Part shown: piece by piece, positions 7,982 to 17,693 of the stretch
How positions within the stretch are numbered: position 1 is the stretch's first letter
Layout: each line of letters begins with the position of its first letter
Assembly: GCF_000724085.1 (NCBI RefSeq)
Contig: NZ_CCDL010000003.1
Location: 434,001 to 498,000, forward strand
Origin: Oceanobacillus manasiensis
GTDB taxonomy: Bacteria > Bacillota > Bacilli > Bacillales > Amphibacillaceae
Direction: 5' to 3'
Length of the DNA: 64,000 bases
Translations under genes and position numbers: made by a program
The notes under the pieces: model-generated
Told to the model about the DNA's origin: nothing
The model's input: only the letters and a program-made list of their open reading frames with translations
Database searches by the model: none

Positions 7982-8293
7982 ATGGATGAAGCGTTAAAAG
8001 AAAACATGATGGGTGCCTTGGAAAATGTTATTGACCCTGAGTTAGGCATCGACATTGTTAATCTTGGATTGATATATGATGTAGAACTTAATGAAGAAGG
8101 ACTAGCTACCGTAACAATGACACTTACAGCAATGGGTTGTCCTCTTGCCGGACATATCGAGCAGGATGTGCGTGCGGCATTATCCGACATTCCAGAAGTG
8201 AAAGACATTAATGTCAATATTGTATGGAACCCACCTTGGGGCAAAGAAAGAATGTCCCGCTATGCTAAAATTGCATTGGGAATCCCTGATTGA
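7982..8293 (+). CDS. yitW: MIP18/DUF59 family Fe-S assembly protein YitW
   Basis: The 103-residue protein is a single DUF59 (MIP18-like) domain. It contains the hallmark VIDPELGIDIVNLGLIY and MTAMGCPL-type motif (LTAMGCPLAG) with the conserved Cys, and ends VWNPPWGKERMS. SufT and related family members help mature Fe-S proteins, so a role in Fe-S cluster delivery in the cytoplasm is likely. The ribosome site AAGGAGG is 7 bases before the ATG. It is followed by a strong terminator. Confidence 0.92.
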   Translation: MDEALKENMMGALENVIDPELGIDIVNLGLIYDVELNEEGLATVTMTLTAMGCPLAGHIEQDVRAALSDIPEVKDINVNIVWNPPWGKERMSRYAKIALGIPD

Positions 8294-8305
8294 TTGACGA
8301 ACAAT

Positions 8306-8353
8306 ACCCCATAAAAAGTAGCTACTAAGGCTGCCTTTTTATGGGGTGTTTTT
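8306..8353 (+). terminator. Terminator of yitW
   Basis: Stem CCCCATAAAAAG / CTTTTTATGGGG followed by GTTTTT, directly after the yitW stop. Confidence 0.82.
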
Positions 8354-8410
8354 AATAGTAGTCAAATTTGTGGGCATACTACACTTATAACGCTTCTGGG
8401 AGGTTATAGT

Positions 8411-8569
8411 ATGTCTGAAGAAAATAAAAACAAAAATAAAGACAAGGGCAGACAGCGAAATGCTCTTAAATACGATACAACACCGAAAAAAGAACGTGAT
8501 GATGTCGAGATCTCGGAAGACACAGAATTTCTGAATCTTAATGGCAAAAGAAATAAAAGAAAACGCTAA
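8411..8569 (+). CDS. Small charged 52-residue protein
   Basis: The frame starts ATGTCTGAAG after GGGAGG (6 bases spacing). It encodes a Lys/Asn/Asp/Arg-rich peptide (starts MSEENKNKNKDKGRQRNALK, ends GKRNKRKR) with no hydrophobic segment. A good terminator follows two bases later, which supports it as a genuine transcription unit. The composition is reminiscent of small spore-associated proteins. I recognise no family. Confidence 0.65.
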   Translation: MSEENKNKNKDKGRQRNALKYDTTPKKERDDVEISEDTEFLNLNGKRNKRKR

Positions 8570-8570
8570 A

Positions 8571-8612
8571 AAAACCTGCACATTCTCATGAATAGAGAGT
8601 GTGCAGGTTTTA
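8571..8612. terminator. Bidirectional terminator between the small gene and uppP
   Basis: Stem AAACCTGCACA / TGTGCAGGTTT lies between convergent genes, with an A run before and T-rich sequence after. Confidence 0.85.
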
Positions 8613-8616
8613 TGTT

Positions 8617-9429
8617 TTAAATAAACAATATAACCAAAATACCTACTATGAAGCAATAGAAAGCAAAGTATTTTAAATTACCTTTTGCCATAATATTGAT
8701 AAACCACTTCAATGCATAGAAAGAAGCAACAATGGAAGCCATAAAAGCGATTAGATATGGTATTGCCATTGCATCAAAGTCAGGGTCATTGATGATTTTT
8801 GTGAAGGACATCATTGTAATCCCTAAGCTTACTGGAATATATAGCAAGAAAGAAAAGCGAAGTGCTGTTTCCTGCTTCATTCCTACAAGCATTGCTGCTA
8901 CAATCGTTGCACCAGATCGGCTGATTCCTGGAACTAGTGCTACAGCTTGGGCAAACCCTACGATAAGCGCATCTTTAACCCGTATATCACCATCATTTTT
9001 TCGTCCTCGCAGATTACGAATAACCCATAAAGCAGCACCTGTAAGGAGTAAAGTATAACCTACAACGATTGGCTTACTAAGCGTTTCGCTAATGATATCT
9101 TCAAACAATAACCCAAGGATACCTGTTGGAATCGTTGCAATGATAAGAAAGAGGATAAACTGGAAGTCACCTTTTGCCTTTTCTTCTCGTTTGGTTATGT
9201 AAATAACACCATTCTTTATAAGTCGAATTATATCGTGCCGAAAAATTAAAAGAACAGCAATGAGTGAACCAAAGTTGACAAGTATCTCAAAGGATAATCC
9301 TTTAATTTCAAGGTTAAATAAATTTTTTAAAATAACGATGTGCCCACTAGATGAAATGGGAATTGGTTCCGTAAACCCTTGAAATAAACCCAATATAAAA
9401 TATTTAATTAACGTCCATAGTTCTGTCAT
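8617..9429 (-). CDS. uppP: Undecaprenyl-diphosphatase UppP/BacA
   Basis: The protein has about eight membrane helices. It dephosphorylates undecaprenyl diphosphate to recycle the lipid carrier for cell wall synthesis and confers bacitracin tolerance. Signature motifs are visible: [13 protein letters not shown] (the E-x-x-PxSSxGH motif, in the EPIP variant) near residue 20, and [10 protein letters not shown] with the catalytic Arg near residue 170. I place the start at the inner ATG, 11 bases after AAGGAGG; the outer ATG at 9438 is only 2 bases from that site, so the choice is not certain. Monocistronic. Confidence 0.92.
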   Translation of the reverse strand: MTELWTLIKYFILGLFQGFTEPIPISSSGHIVILKNLFNLEIKGLSFEILVNFGSLIAVLLIFRHDIIRLIKNGVIYITKREEKAKGDFQFILFLIIATIPTGILGLLFEDIISETLSKPIVVGYTLLLTGAALWVIRNLRGRKNDGDIRVKDALIVGFAQAVALVPGISRSGATIVAAMLVGMKQETALRFSFLLYIPVSLGITMMSFTKIINDPDFDAMAIPYLIAFMASIVASFYALKWFINIMAKGNLKYFAFYCFIVGILVILFI

Positions 9430-9488
9430 GTTTTTCATTTCCTCCTTAAAAATACGTTTTACTAAATTAAATTACTCCTAGTCACATA

Positions 9489-9513
9489 CCTAGACGCTTG
9501 TGAATAGTCTAGG
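9489..9513 (+). other. 5' leader hairpin of the Gly/Tyr-rich gene
   Basis: Perfect 7-bp stem CCTAGAC / GTCTAGG with an 11-base loop, 5 bases before the ribosome site of the next gene. It could stabilise the mRNA or affect initiation. Confidence 0.4.
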
Positions 9514-9532
9514 GTGTGAGGAGGTTGTTAAA

Positions 9533-9886
9533 ATGAATCATAATCAAAACCATATATACGACTTATGTAAAAAACATATGCATGCTTATGTGTTAGCCGA
9601 AATGGTAGATGGTACAAATGTAGATGGAATTATTACCGGTCTTGATGACGAGTATGTATATTTTGCAGTACCGCTGGATTCCAATGACCAACAACAAATG
9701 CCTGCCTATCAACACCATGAATCGTCGGATGACTACCGCCAGTTTGGCTATGGATACGGCGGTTATCCTGGATATGGGTATGGTCCAGGATTTGGATACG
9801 GGTATGGATATGGACGGCCACGTTTTAGAAGACTTGTACTACCACTTGCAGCCCTAACGGCGTTAAGTATTCTTCCGTGGTATTAA
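9533..9886 (+). CDS. Gly/Tyr-rich protein with an Sm-like N-terminal strand pair
   Basis: The 117-residue protein starts at the ATG 9 bases after GAGGAGG; an upstream in-frame ATG has no ribosome site. The N-terminal half (residues ~10-50) contains YVLAEMVDGTNVDGIITGLD and EYVYFAVP, a pattern of short strands like an Sm-type barrel. It is followed by a ~40-residue stretch of GY/GYG repeats and an Arg/Leu-rich end. A very similar strand motif, GVITGSEDNYVYIRV, occurs in the CotO-like protein at 38 kb. The Gly/Tyr-rich tail is typical of coat, exosporium or surface proteins. A spore-coat role is inference; no enzyme motif is present. Confidence 0.75.
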   Translation: MNHNQNHIYDLCKKHMHAYVLAEMVDGTNVDGIITGLDDEYVYFAVPLDSNDQQQMPAYQHHESSDDYRQFGYGYGGYPGYGYGPGFGYGYGYGRPRFRRLVLPLAALTALSILPWY

Positions 9887-9906
9887 ACAAAATTGTAAAC
9901 AACAAA

Positions 9907-9936
9907 ACCCTTGCCCATTTTGCATGAGGCAAGGGT
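9907..9936. terminator. Bidirectional terminator between convergent genes
   Basis: Stem ACCCTTGCC / GGCAAGGGT with a 12-base loop. The minus strand has the better T-rich tail and so serves the YjzD-like gene. Confidence 0.75.
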
Positions 9937-9952
9937 CTCTCTTTCCAAATCA

Positions 9953-10138
9953 TTAGTGACTGTTGCTTTTATCTACCTTTAATACAACTTCACCAAATAG
10001 AAAAACAAATACTGACAAAATAGCACCAAACACAAGTGTCCCCGTTAAATCAAATTGTCCGCCACCCATGCTGGAAAGAACATAGGAGAGAGCTGCACTA
10101 ATTAAGAAAGCCCAAATAATTGTCCATATGTAACGCAT
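9953..10138 (-). CDS. yjzD: DUF2929 membrane protein (YjzD-like)
   Basis: The 61-residue protein has two membrane helices separated by a short SMGGGQFD loop, starting MRYIWTIIWAFLISAALSYV. This is the pattern of the DUF2929 family (B. subtilis YjzD, same length). The ribosome site GAGGTG lies before the ATG. It is divergent from the next gene, and the position just before med-fabH-fabF matches the yjz region in B. subtilis. The function is not well defined in Bacillus. Confidence 0.75.
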   Translation of the reverse strand: MRYIWTIIWAFLISAALSYVLSSMGGGQFDLTGTLVFGAILSVFVFLFGEVVLKVDKSNSH

Positions 10139-10254
10139 TATTTACACCTCGTTTTTTAAAAAGCATATTTCGTACATTTTATATATATTTTATCAAAATC
10201 ATGAATAAATGAAAAGCTATTTCTTATAAATAGCTACCTTGAGGAGGTTATCGT

Positions 10255-10884
10255 ATGACGTATTTAGTGTATCCGAGTAATCATTGGATAGGATACCACA
10301 TGGTCGAGCATCTATTAGAACTCGGTTATGAGGTCCATGGCAAAGAAATTGAGCAAGAATCTAATGAGCTTACCTTATTCTTTGGTAGAAACAGTAACTA
10401 TAGTTCTTATAATCTTGACACAAAATATAAAGCTGCATATATATTTGCTGATTATGATGCCAAGCTGTTTTCCAACACGCTACATACCTATGTCCTGAAT
10501 GAAAATTGCCAGCAAGTAACGGAAAGGAATCATACTGCCATTCACGTCCCAATGTTATTTGGTGAATGGATGCCAATGAATAAAGAAGGTATGTACTGGT
10601 CTGGCACGTATATTCGATTTGACTCGTCTCTTTTCCAAAAAGAAGCAATATATATTAAAGATTTCATCAAAGAGCTTGTAAAATGGAAAAACAAAGTAAT
10701 AGCAGATCGGGATGAACTATACATCCTATCCTACCGATCTGCACAGACCAAAAAGTTTAAACTTGAAAATTCGGTCTATCTTCGGGACAATATACCTATA
10801 GAGGAAAAATTGCAAAAAGTATTACAGCATTATAAGCAAAATAAGTTGCACTATGATAATATATCCAACCTTAACCGGCAATAA
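10255..10884 (+). CDS. Unknown protein with Rossmann-like N-terminus (position of yjaV)
   Basis: The 209-residue protein starts with TYLVYPSNHWIGYHMVEHLL and continues GYEVHGKEI. This is the beta-alpha-beta layout of NAD-binding epimerases, but the glycine motif is degenerate (PSNHWIG). The remainder is mixed, with many Tyr and charged residues, and has no membrane segment. The ribosome site GAGGAGG is well placed. Gene order (YjzD-like, this gene, med) suggests the positional counterpart of B. subtilis yjaU/yjaV. I cannot assign a reaction; the degenerate motif argues against an ordinary dehydrogenase. Confidence 0.7.
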   Translation: MTYLVYPSNHWIGYHMVEHLLELGYEVHGKEIEQESNELTLFFGRNSNYSSYNLDTKYKAAYIFADYDAKLFSNTLHTYVLNENCQQVTERNHTAIHVPMLFGEWMPMNKEGMYWSGTYIRFDSSLFQKEAIYIKDFIKELVKWKNKVIADRDELYILSYRSAQTKKFKLENSVYLRDNIPIEEKLQKVLQHYKQNKLHYDNISNLNRQ

Positions 10885-10963
10885 GACTCCCTCTATAAAA
10901 TTTCACAACGAGAGATATTAAAATACAACTAATAATAACTTTAAACGGGATAGGAGTACACCT

Positions 10964-11923
10964 ATGAATAAAGGCCTTTTATACAGACTTTTACTAGTAA
11001 TAGGACTTATTTTCGTCTTAACCGGCTGTGGCTCGAATGAAAAAAATGTTCAAAATGTCGGAATGCTTCTGGATGGTTCGATAAATGATCAGGTTTGGGG
11101 GAGCAAAGGGTATGCAGGTTTGTTGGAAATTGGAAATACCTATAAGGTAGATGTCTTTTATAAAGAAAATATAAAAGAGGAACAAGAGATTATGAATGCT
11201 GTAGAGGAGTTTGTTCAAGATGGTGTAAATCTGATATTTGGCCATAGTAGTATTTACGGTAAATATTTCGTGGATATTGCGGGGAGCTACCCCAATGTAC
11301 ATTTTGTTTATTTCAACGGTGGCTATACTAGCAATAATGTAACAAGTCTTAATTTCGATTCCCATTCTATGGGGTTTTTTGGTGGTATGCTAGCTGGAAG
11401 AATGACGACTAGTGACCATGTTGCAATAATTGCTGCACATGAATGGCAACCAGAAATTGAAGGGTTTTATGAGGGAGTAAAATATGAAAACCCTAGTGCT
11501 GAAATTAATATGAATTTTATTAATGATTGGAATGACACTGAAACAGCAGAAGAAATATATGATCAGATTACTCAAACAGGTGTTGATGTTGTCTATCCGA
11601 CAGGAGACGCATTTAGTAAAGAGATTATAGAAAAGGCAGTTTCGGATGACTTATTTGCTATTGGGTATGTATCAGATCAATCTGGATTTGGTGGGGGACA
11701 TGTCCTTACTAGTACGATACAGCACGTGGACAAGCTCTATAGGCTGGCAGCAGAATTATTTAATGAAGGAGAACTTAAGGGTACAATTCAAACCTATGAT
11801 TTTCAAGATGACGTAATTACATTAGGGCCATATAGTTCAGCGGTTCCGGAAGATTACCAAGAATATTTAACTAAAGCGGTAGAAAGATACAAAGAAACAG
11901 AATTTCTACCTAATGAACAATAA
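10964..11923 (+). CDS. med: Med-like BMP-family lipoprotein
   Basis: The 319-residue protein has an N-terminal signal peptide and lipobox (VLTGCG, Cys near residue 23). A Bmp/PnrA-type periplasmic-binding domain follows, starting NVGMLLDGSINDQVWGSKGY and containing GVNLIFGHSSIYGKYF and SYPNVHFVYFNG. In B. subtilis, Med (317 residues) sits directly upstream of comZ and fabH and influences comK and competence. Here the neighbours are the same except that no comZ frame is found before fabH. Transport partners are absent, consistent with a regulatory or orphan binding protein. Confidence 0.85.
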   Translation: MNKGLLYRLLLVIGLIFVLTGCGSNEKNVQNVGMLLDGSINDQVWGSKGYAGLLEIGNTYKVDVFYKENIKEEQEIMNAVEEFVQDGVNLIFGHSSIYGKYFVDIAGSYPNVHFVYFNGGYTSNNVTSLNFDSHSMGFFGGMLAGRMTTSDHVAIIAAHEWQPEIEGFYEGVKYENPSAEINMNFINDWNDTETAEEIYDQITQTGVDVVYPTGDAFSKEIIEKAVSDDLFAIGYVSDQSGFGGGHVLTSTIQHVDKLYRLAAELFNEGELKGTIQTYDFQDDVITLGPYSSAVPEDYQEYLTKAVERYKETEFLPNEQ

Positions 11924-12035
11924 GTTGGAATGCCCGTTAATTGTAACGTAGCACTTGTTTACTAACCTTCGCAATTATACACTACATAGCAAGCATTACC
12001 TGCGATATCATAAGGGCTTCTGGTTTCAACAAAAC

Positions 12036-12064
12036 TTGCAAGAAGGTGAAAAATGCATTAAAAT
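12036..12064 (+). promoter_or_regulatory. Sigma-A promoter of fabH-fabF
   Basis: TTGCAA (12036-12041), 17-bp spacer, TAAAAT (12059-12064). The FapR-type operator begins at the last base of the -10 element. Confidence 0.7.
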
Positions 12065-12080
12065 TAGTACCAAGTCATAA
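12064..12080 (+). promoter_or_regulatory. FapR operator
   Basis: TTAGTACCAAGTCATAA fits the 17-bp FapR consensus (TTAGTACC core with a partial palindrome) and overlaps the -10/start region. FapR represses fatty acid synthesis genes until malonyl-CoA accumulates, so fabH-fabF should be under that control. Confidence 0.82.
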
Positions 12081-12118
12081 GAATTGATAATAAAACTACA
12101 TTTTGAGGAGTTGTATAT

Positions 12119-13057
12119 ATGGGTGTTGGTGTATTAGGTATGGGTCAATATCTACCAACCAAAGTTGTAACAAATAAAGACATGGAGAAGTTGGTGGATA
12201 CGACAGACGAATGGATTAAAACAAGAACTGGAATTGAAGAAAGACGATTTGCTGAAGATGATATTAATACATCAGACATGGCATACTTTGCCGCATTACA
12301 AGCATTGGAAAAAGCAAATGTGTCAGTAGATGAAATTGATTTAATTTTAACAGCAACTGTTACGCCTGATACTCCATTTCCATCGGTATCTTGTATGGTT
12401 CAAGAAAGACTAGGAGCGAAAAACGCTGCTGCGTTAGATGTTAGTGCAGCATGTAGTGGTTTCATGTATGGTATGATTACAGCTAAACAATTTATTGAAA
12501 CAAACGCTTATAAAAAGATCCTTGTTATCGGTGCAGAGAAATTATCCAAAATTACGAATTGGGAAGATCGTAGCACCTGTGTGCTTCTCGGAGATGGCGC
12601 AGGGGCAGCGGTTATGGGAGAAGTTTCTGAAGGTAAGGGGATTCTTTCATTTGAATTAGGTTCTAATGGGGCAGGTGGAAAGGAACTTTACCAAAACGAA
12701 CAAGATATGTTAGTGATGAACGGTAGAGAGGTCTACAAATTTGCAGTCCGCCAGATGCCTGAATCAACAGTAAATGTTATTGATAAAGCAGGACTTCAAA
12801 AAGAAGATGTAGATTACCTTATTCCCCATCAAGCTAATATTCGTATAATGGAAGCTGCACGAGAACGATTGGGAATTTCGGAAGATAAGATGGCTACGAC
12901 CATTAAAAAATATGGAAATAATTCAGCTGCATCTATACCAATGGCTTTAGCAGAAGCGGCAAATGAGGGTAAGATAAAAGATGATGATATCGTTGTATTA
13001 GTAGGTTTCGGCGGTGGATTAACATGGGGCGCAGTTGCCATACGCTGGGGGAAATAG
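12119..13057 (+). CDS. fabH: Beta-ketoacyl-ACP synthase III FabH
   Basis: The 312-residue enzyme condenses acyl-CoA with malonyl-ACP to start fatty acid synthesis in the cytoplasm. It sets the branched-chain primer preference in bacilli. Catalytic residues are visible: Cys in DVSAACSGF (near residue 112), His in IPHQANIR and Asn in [10 protein letters not shown]. The C-terminal [10 protein letters not shown] loop is typical. Length is usual for FabH. The ribosome site GAGGAG is 8 bases before ATG. fabF follows 46 bp later in the same transcription unit, as fabHA-fabF do in B. subtilis. A FapR operator overlaps the promoter. Confidence 0.97.
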   Translation: MGVGVLGMGQYLPTKVVTNKDMEKLVDTTDEWIKTRTGIEERRFAEDDINTSDMAYFAALQALEKANVSVDEIDLILTATVTPDTPFPSVSCMVQERLGAKNAAALDVSAACSGFMYGMITAKQFIETNAYKKILVIGAEKLSKITNWEDRSTCVLLGDGAGAAVMGEVSEGKGILSFELGSNGAGGKELYQNEQDMLVMNGREVYKFAVRQMPESTVNVIDKAGLQKEDVDYLIPHQANIRIMEAARERLGISEDKMATTIKKYGNNSAASIPMALAEAANEGKIKDDDIVVLVGFGGGLTWGAVAIRWGK

Positions 13058-13103
13058 ATAGATGATTAAAATTTAGTACGATTATGTTTAGGAGGGTAAT
13101 TTC

Positions 13104-14342
13104 ATGGAACAAAAAAGAGTAGTCATTACTGGTCTTGGTGCCATCACGCCATTGGGAAATAATGTAGACTCAATGTGGGAAAATATTGTTGCCGGAAACT
13201 CTGGAATTGATCTTGCTACAAAAGTAAATATAGATAATTTTCAGGCGAAGGTTGCGGCAGAGGTGAAAGATTTCGATCCAACAGCATACATGGATAAGAA
13301 GGATGCTCGAAAGATGGATCCATTCACCCAGTACGCAGTTGCGGCGTCTAAAATGGCTGTAGAAGATGCCAAACTAGAGATAAATGAAGACAATGCACAC
13401 CGTGTAGGGGTTTGGATTGGTTCCGGAATCGGTGGTATGTCGACTTGGGAAGATCAGCACACAAAGTTTATGGAAAAAGGACCAAAACGTGTAAGTCCCT
13501 TTTTCGTGCCAATGATGATCCCAGACATGGCTGCGGGACAAGTTTCCATCCAGCTTGGAGCAAAAGGGATTAATTCTTGTAGTGTTACAGCATGTGCATC
13601 AGGCGCCAACTCAATTGGAGATGCATTTAAGGCTGTTCAGCGTGGTGATGTTGATTATATTATTGCTGGTGGTACAGAAGCACCTATCACCAATATGTCA
13701 TTTGCTGGTTTCTCCTCTGCGAAAGCATTGTCATTAAATGATGATCCAAAAAAAGCAAGCCGTCCATTTGACAAAGAGCGCGATGGCTTTGTAATGGGAG
13801 AAGGTTCTGGAATTATGATTCTGGAATCACTTGAAACAGCTTTAGAACGTGGTGCGCATATCTATGGCGAAATCGTAGGATATGGAGCAACTGGAGATGC
13901 CTATCATATTACAGCGCCTGCTGAACACGGAGAAGGAGCAGCAAGAGCGATGCAAATGGCTCTGGACGATGCTGGTCTATCTCCAAATCAGGTAGATTAT
14001 ATAAATGCCCATGGTACAAGCACAGCTTTGAATGATAAATTCGAAACAGAGGCAATTAAAACAGTGCTTGGCGATCATGCAAATAACGTAGCGGTTTCTT
14101 CAACAAAATCGATGACAGGACATCTACTGGGTGCTGCAGGCGGGATTGAATCGGTAATCTCCATAAAATCCATCACGGACAGCATTGTCCCAGCAACCAT
14201 TAATTACGAGAACCCAGATCCAGATTGTGACCTTGATTATGTGCCAAACGAAGCAAGGAAACAGAATGTGGATGTTGTAATGAGTAACTCATTAGGATTT
14301 GGTGGGCACAATGTTGCATTAGTATTTAAAAAATATCAATAA
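13104..14342 (+). CDS. fabF: Beta-ketoacyl-ACP synthase II FabF
   Basis: The 412-residue enzyme elongates acyl-ACP with malonyl-ACP. The catalytic Cys is in [14 protein letters not shown], the two His residues are in [11 protein letters not shown] and [10 protein letters not shown], and the N-terminal [13 protein letters not shown] is the standard start. Length matches the family (~413). The ribosome site AGGAGGG sits 7 bases before the ATG. It is the second gene of the FapR-controlled fabH-fabF pair and ends at a strong terminator. FabF is the known target of cerulenin-type inhibitors and no substitution in the conserved motifs is seen. Confidence 0.97.
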   Translation: MEQKRVVITGLGAITPLGNNVDSMWENIVAGNSGIDLATKVNIDNFQAKVAAEVKDFDPTAYMDKKDARKMDPFTQYAVAASKMAVEDAKLEINEDNAHRVGVWIGSGIGGMSTWEDQHTKFMEKGPKRVSPFFVPMMIPDMAAGQVSIQLGAKGINSCSVTACASGANSIGDAFKAVQRGDVDYIIAGGTEAPITNMSFAGFSSAKALSLNDDPKKASRPFDKERDGFVMGEGSGIMILESLETALERGAHIYGEIVGYGATGDAYHITAPAEHGEGAARAMQMALDDAGLSPNQVDYINAHGTSTALNDKFETEAIKTVLGDHANNVAVSSTKSMTGHLLGAAGGIESVISIKSITDSIVPATINYENPDPDCDLDYVPNEARKQNVDVVMSNSLGFGGHNVALVFKKYQ

Positions 14343-14346
14343 ACTA

Positions 14347-14378
14347 AAAACTGACTGATTCTATCGGTCAGTTTTTTT
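14347..14378 (+). terminator. Terminator of fabH-fabF
   Basis: Stem AAACTGAC(TGAT) / (TCG)GTCAGTTT followed by a run of seven T, four bases after the fabF stop. Confidence 0.9.
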
Positions 14379-14562
14379 GTTGGTTTTTACCACAAATGTG
14401 TACCATCTTAAGGTGTTTGGCATCGTGAAAGCTGAATCGGCCGAGAGAAAATTGAATCGACTGAGAACTAGATTTTTTACTCCATGCCACAAGTAAATAT
14501 CATTGTTTTACGTGGACAAGCATATATATATGTAAAAGCTTGGACAAGTTGGTGGGGATGAG

Positions 14563-14769
14563 ATGGGCTATATCTTTGTATTCTTAGTAGGTTTTGGGTT
14601 AGCCGTAAGTGGTGGCGTTACAATTATTGCATACTTGAATTTTTTACCAGCTGGGATTACATGGGTAGAGTATTTCATTTTTATAGCCGGCCGACTGGAG
14701 TGTTACTTTTTACCCTTAGGTCTAGTATTAATGGCTTTTGTTGTATATCGCTACCCAAATAACTCTTAA
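14563..14769 (+). CDS. Small two-helix membrane protein
   Basis: The 68-residue protein has two hydrophobic helices (GYIFVFLVGFGLAVSGGVTI and YFLPLGLVLMAFVVYRY) separated by a short loop containing WVEYFIF, which may form a third, partly embedded segment. The weak ribosome site GGGGATGAG is next to the ATG. It lies between fabF and yjbA on the same strand. No family recognised; conserved small membrane proteins occur at this place in related genomes, but I cannot name one from the sequence. Confidence 0.55.
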   Translation: MGYIFVFLVGFGLAVSGGVTIIAYLNFLPAGITWVEYFIFIAGRLECYFLPLGLVLMAFVVYRYPNNS

Positions 14770-14848
14770 TCTTTAACTAGTTTAGAATAAATTTCCTCAT
14801 GATGGTCATAATGTATTCTAAGTTTAGTTTTAAAAGTGAGGGTTGTAT

Positions 14849-15610
14849 ATGTTGTATATGCACGATGTTTGGGTGAATTGGTTTGAAGGCGAAGAGAATG
14901 GCTATAATGTGTGTTATTTTCATGAATGGCGCAAGAGTGACGGAATTGAGCTACTTGACCAGGTGCCATTACTATACATAACAAAAGAACTATTTCACTA
15001 TATTGAAAATGACATGCACGACCTGCCACGTCCTTTGTTAGATGCCGTATATAAAAGAGCATATGTGCGTAAAGGACAGGAGCGTAATGTCTTGGACTAT
15101 GCTTGTATTGTTTCTGATGGTGCAGATATCTTGGTGTTTGATACCATTGGGTACGAAATTCCGATTCGCAAAAGTAGACTAATTCCAAGGCAGGAACAGC
15201 TCGTTTACGATATGATAAAGAATTCCAAGCCTCAATCTTATAAATTTGATTCAAAGGCATACCAAAAAGAATATCATATGCTTTCCATGTCCCCAGAACT
15301 TGTCTTTGGATTAACTAGAAAAGAACGGCAACTAAAGCATTTGTTAATGATGGGACTTGATCAGCTCAGGACGACAAATAATTTAGAAGAACTACGTTAT
15401 TGGCTAACTGAATGGGACCCCAAAAAGTATCCGTATATTCGCTTTATGGGTGAAGATGAAGTGTGGGAAGCATTGTACACTGGCGTGAAAAAAGGCTGGA
15501 GCATTGCCCATGAAGATCTTTGTGGAAAGCTAATTAAAGGCCAACCTTTCCTAGAAAAGATTTGGGAAGTGGAGAATGGGCAAGAAGAGAACACTTCTAA
15601 GCAAAAATAA
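14849..15610 (+). CDS. yjbA: UPF0736 protein YjbA
   Basis: The 253-residue protein starts [20 protein letters not shown], the characteristic start of the UPF0736 (DUF3603) family represented by B. subtilis YjbA. I chose this ATG because GTGAGGG is 6 bases upstream and the family starts here; an in-frame TTG two codons earlier overlaps the ribosome site. Conserved blocks include [18 protein letters not shown] and [13 protein letters not shown]. It is soluble, with no known reaction. Its position between fabF and trpS matches B. subtilis. Confidence 0.92.
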   Translation: MLYMHDVWVNWFEGEENGYNVCYFHEWRKSDGIELLDQVPLLYITKELFHYIENDMHDLPRPLLDAVYKRAYVRKGQERNVLDYACIVSDGADILVFDTIGYEIPIRKSRLIPRQEQLVYDMIKNSKPQSYKFDSKAYQKEYHMLSMSPELVFGLTRKERQLKHLLMMGLDQLRTTNNLEELRYWLTEWDPKKYPYIRFMGEDEVWEALYTGVKKGWSIAHEDLCGKLIKGQPFLEKIWEVENGQEENTSKQK

Positions 15611-15624
15611 TGGAGAATAACTCG

Positions 15625-15656
15625 GACTGAATCACTTGTGATTTAGTCTTTTTTTA
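15625..15656 (+). terminator. Terminator of yjbA
   Basis: Perfect stem GACTGAATCAC / GTGATTTAGTC (one G-T pair) with a 2-base loop and a run of seven T. Confidence 0.9.
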
Positions 15657-15691
15657 TTAAAATCAGTTCAAACTCTTCATCATATATTGCC

Positions 15692-15739
15692 ATAAAAACA
15701 CCCCCGAAAGTAGATTTATAACTCTAACTTTCGGGGGTG
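15692..15739 (-). terminator. Terminator of trpS
   Basis: Stem ACCCCCGAAAGT / ACTTTCGGGGGT. The minus-strand T run (GTTTTTATG) follows, about 50 bp after the trpS stop codon. Confidence 0.88.
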
Positions 15740-15785
15740 GCACCCATTGACGGTGCAGTTTAAATTATGGGCAAGTAGTGAGCCT

Positions 15786-16790
<1,005 letters not shown>

Positions 16791-16806
16791 TTAAAAAAAA
16801 ATTCAT

Positions 16807-17019
16807 TAAAAAGAGCCCATTAATCCCTCTAAACAGGGACGAATGAACCGCGGTGCCACCCTTATTATTCTGCAATTTGTCACAGAATCACTTTAACTGT
16901 TAGTAAGCTCGAAAGTCCAATTCCAATATACCTTGATGCTTGTTTTCACCAACCACAAGCTCTCTATAAATCAGTGGGTAATTGTACTACGCCTTTGTCG
17001 TAGCTAATATTATACGTTT
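16807..17019 (-). promoter_or_regulatory. Tryptophan T-box riboswitch leader of trpS
   Basis: On the minus strand the T-box core AAGGGTGGCACCGCGG is at 16848-16863. The specifier codon UGG followed by A is at 16917-16919 in a long stem I. The terminator pairs UUCAUUCGUCCC with GGGAUUAAUGGG before a U run (16807-16847). The T-box core can instead pair with part of that 5' arm to form the antiterminator. Binding of uncharged tRNA-Trp would allow read-through into trpS. Confidence 0.95.
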
Positions 17020-17025
17020 TTTAAC

Positions 17026-17054
17026 ATTATATATAGCTTTGGGGTTAAATGCAA
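17026..17054 (-). promoter_or_regulatory. Sigma-A promoter of the trpS T-box transcript
   Basis: Reading the minus strand: TTGCAT, exactly 17 bp, TATAAT. Transcription should start around 17019. Confidence 0.82.
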
Positions 17055-17130
17055 GGGGGATGTAACCTAAAATCAATAGTTTTGGTTAAATATGAAAACT
17101 AAAAACTTTTCGAGAAGATGTACTTTAATA

Positions 17131-17634
17131 AAAGCAGTTAAAATGCACGTCATAAGTGGGATGACGTGCAAAAGAGAGAAGAGGAGGAGTCAAAATGCAC
17201 GTCATAAGTGAGCTGACGTGCAAAAGGTGGAAGAGGAGCAGTCGAAATGCACGTCATAAGTGAGATGACGTGCAAAAAGTGGAAGAGGAGCAGTCGAAAT
17301 GCACGTCATAAAGGAGATGACGTGCAAAAGAGAGAAGAGGAGCAGTTGAAATGCCCGTCATAAGGGGGATGACGTGCAAAATAGAGAAGAGGAGCAGTCG
17401 AAATGCACGTCATAAGTGAGATGACGTGCAAAAGAGAGAAGAGGAGCAGTCGAAATGCCCGTCATAAGGGGGATGACGTGCAAAAGGTGGAAGAGGAGCA
17501 GACAAAATGCCCGTCATAAGGGGGATGATGTGCAAAAGATGGAAGAGGAGCAGTCGAAATGCCCGTCGCAAGGTAGCTGACGTGCAAAAGGTGGAAGAGG
17601 AGCAGTCAAAATGCACGTCATAACCAGGGACGAC
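17131..17634. repeat. Tandem array: ten 52-bp units, each with a 10-bp-stem hairpin
   Basis: The motif AAATGCACGTCAT (or AAATGCCCGTCAT) recurs at 17141, 17193, 17245, 17297, 17349, 17401, 17453, 17505, 17557 and 17609, an exact 52-bp period. In most units TGCACGTCAT is followed after 7 bases by its reverse complement ATGACGTGCA. The units are joined by a purine-rich linker of about 25 bases (AAAGAGAGAAGAGGAGCAGTCG). Some units carry an A-to-C change in the left arm only. The tenth is degenerate on its right side. No spacer diversity, so it is not a CRISPR array. It lies between the NERD gene's 3' end and the trpS promoter. Confidence 0.95.
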
Positions 17635-17693
17635 CAAACATGCCAATGAACGGTAAGACGCATACATATAAACAACTATTCATTAGTCAAAAT

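Noticed and set aside
17131-17634. CRISPR array
   Set aside because: Repeats and intervening sequence are both conserved with an exact 52-bp period and no variable spacers; no cas genes are near.
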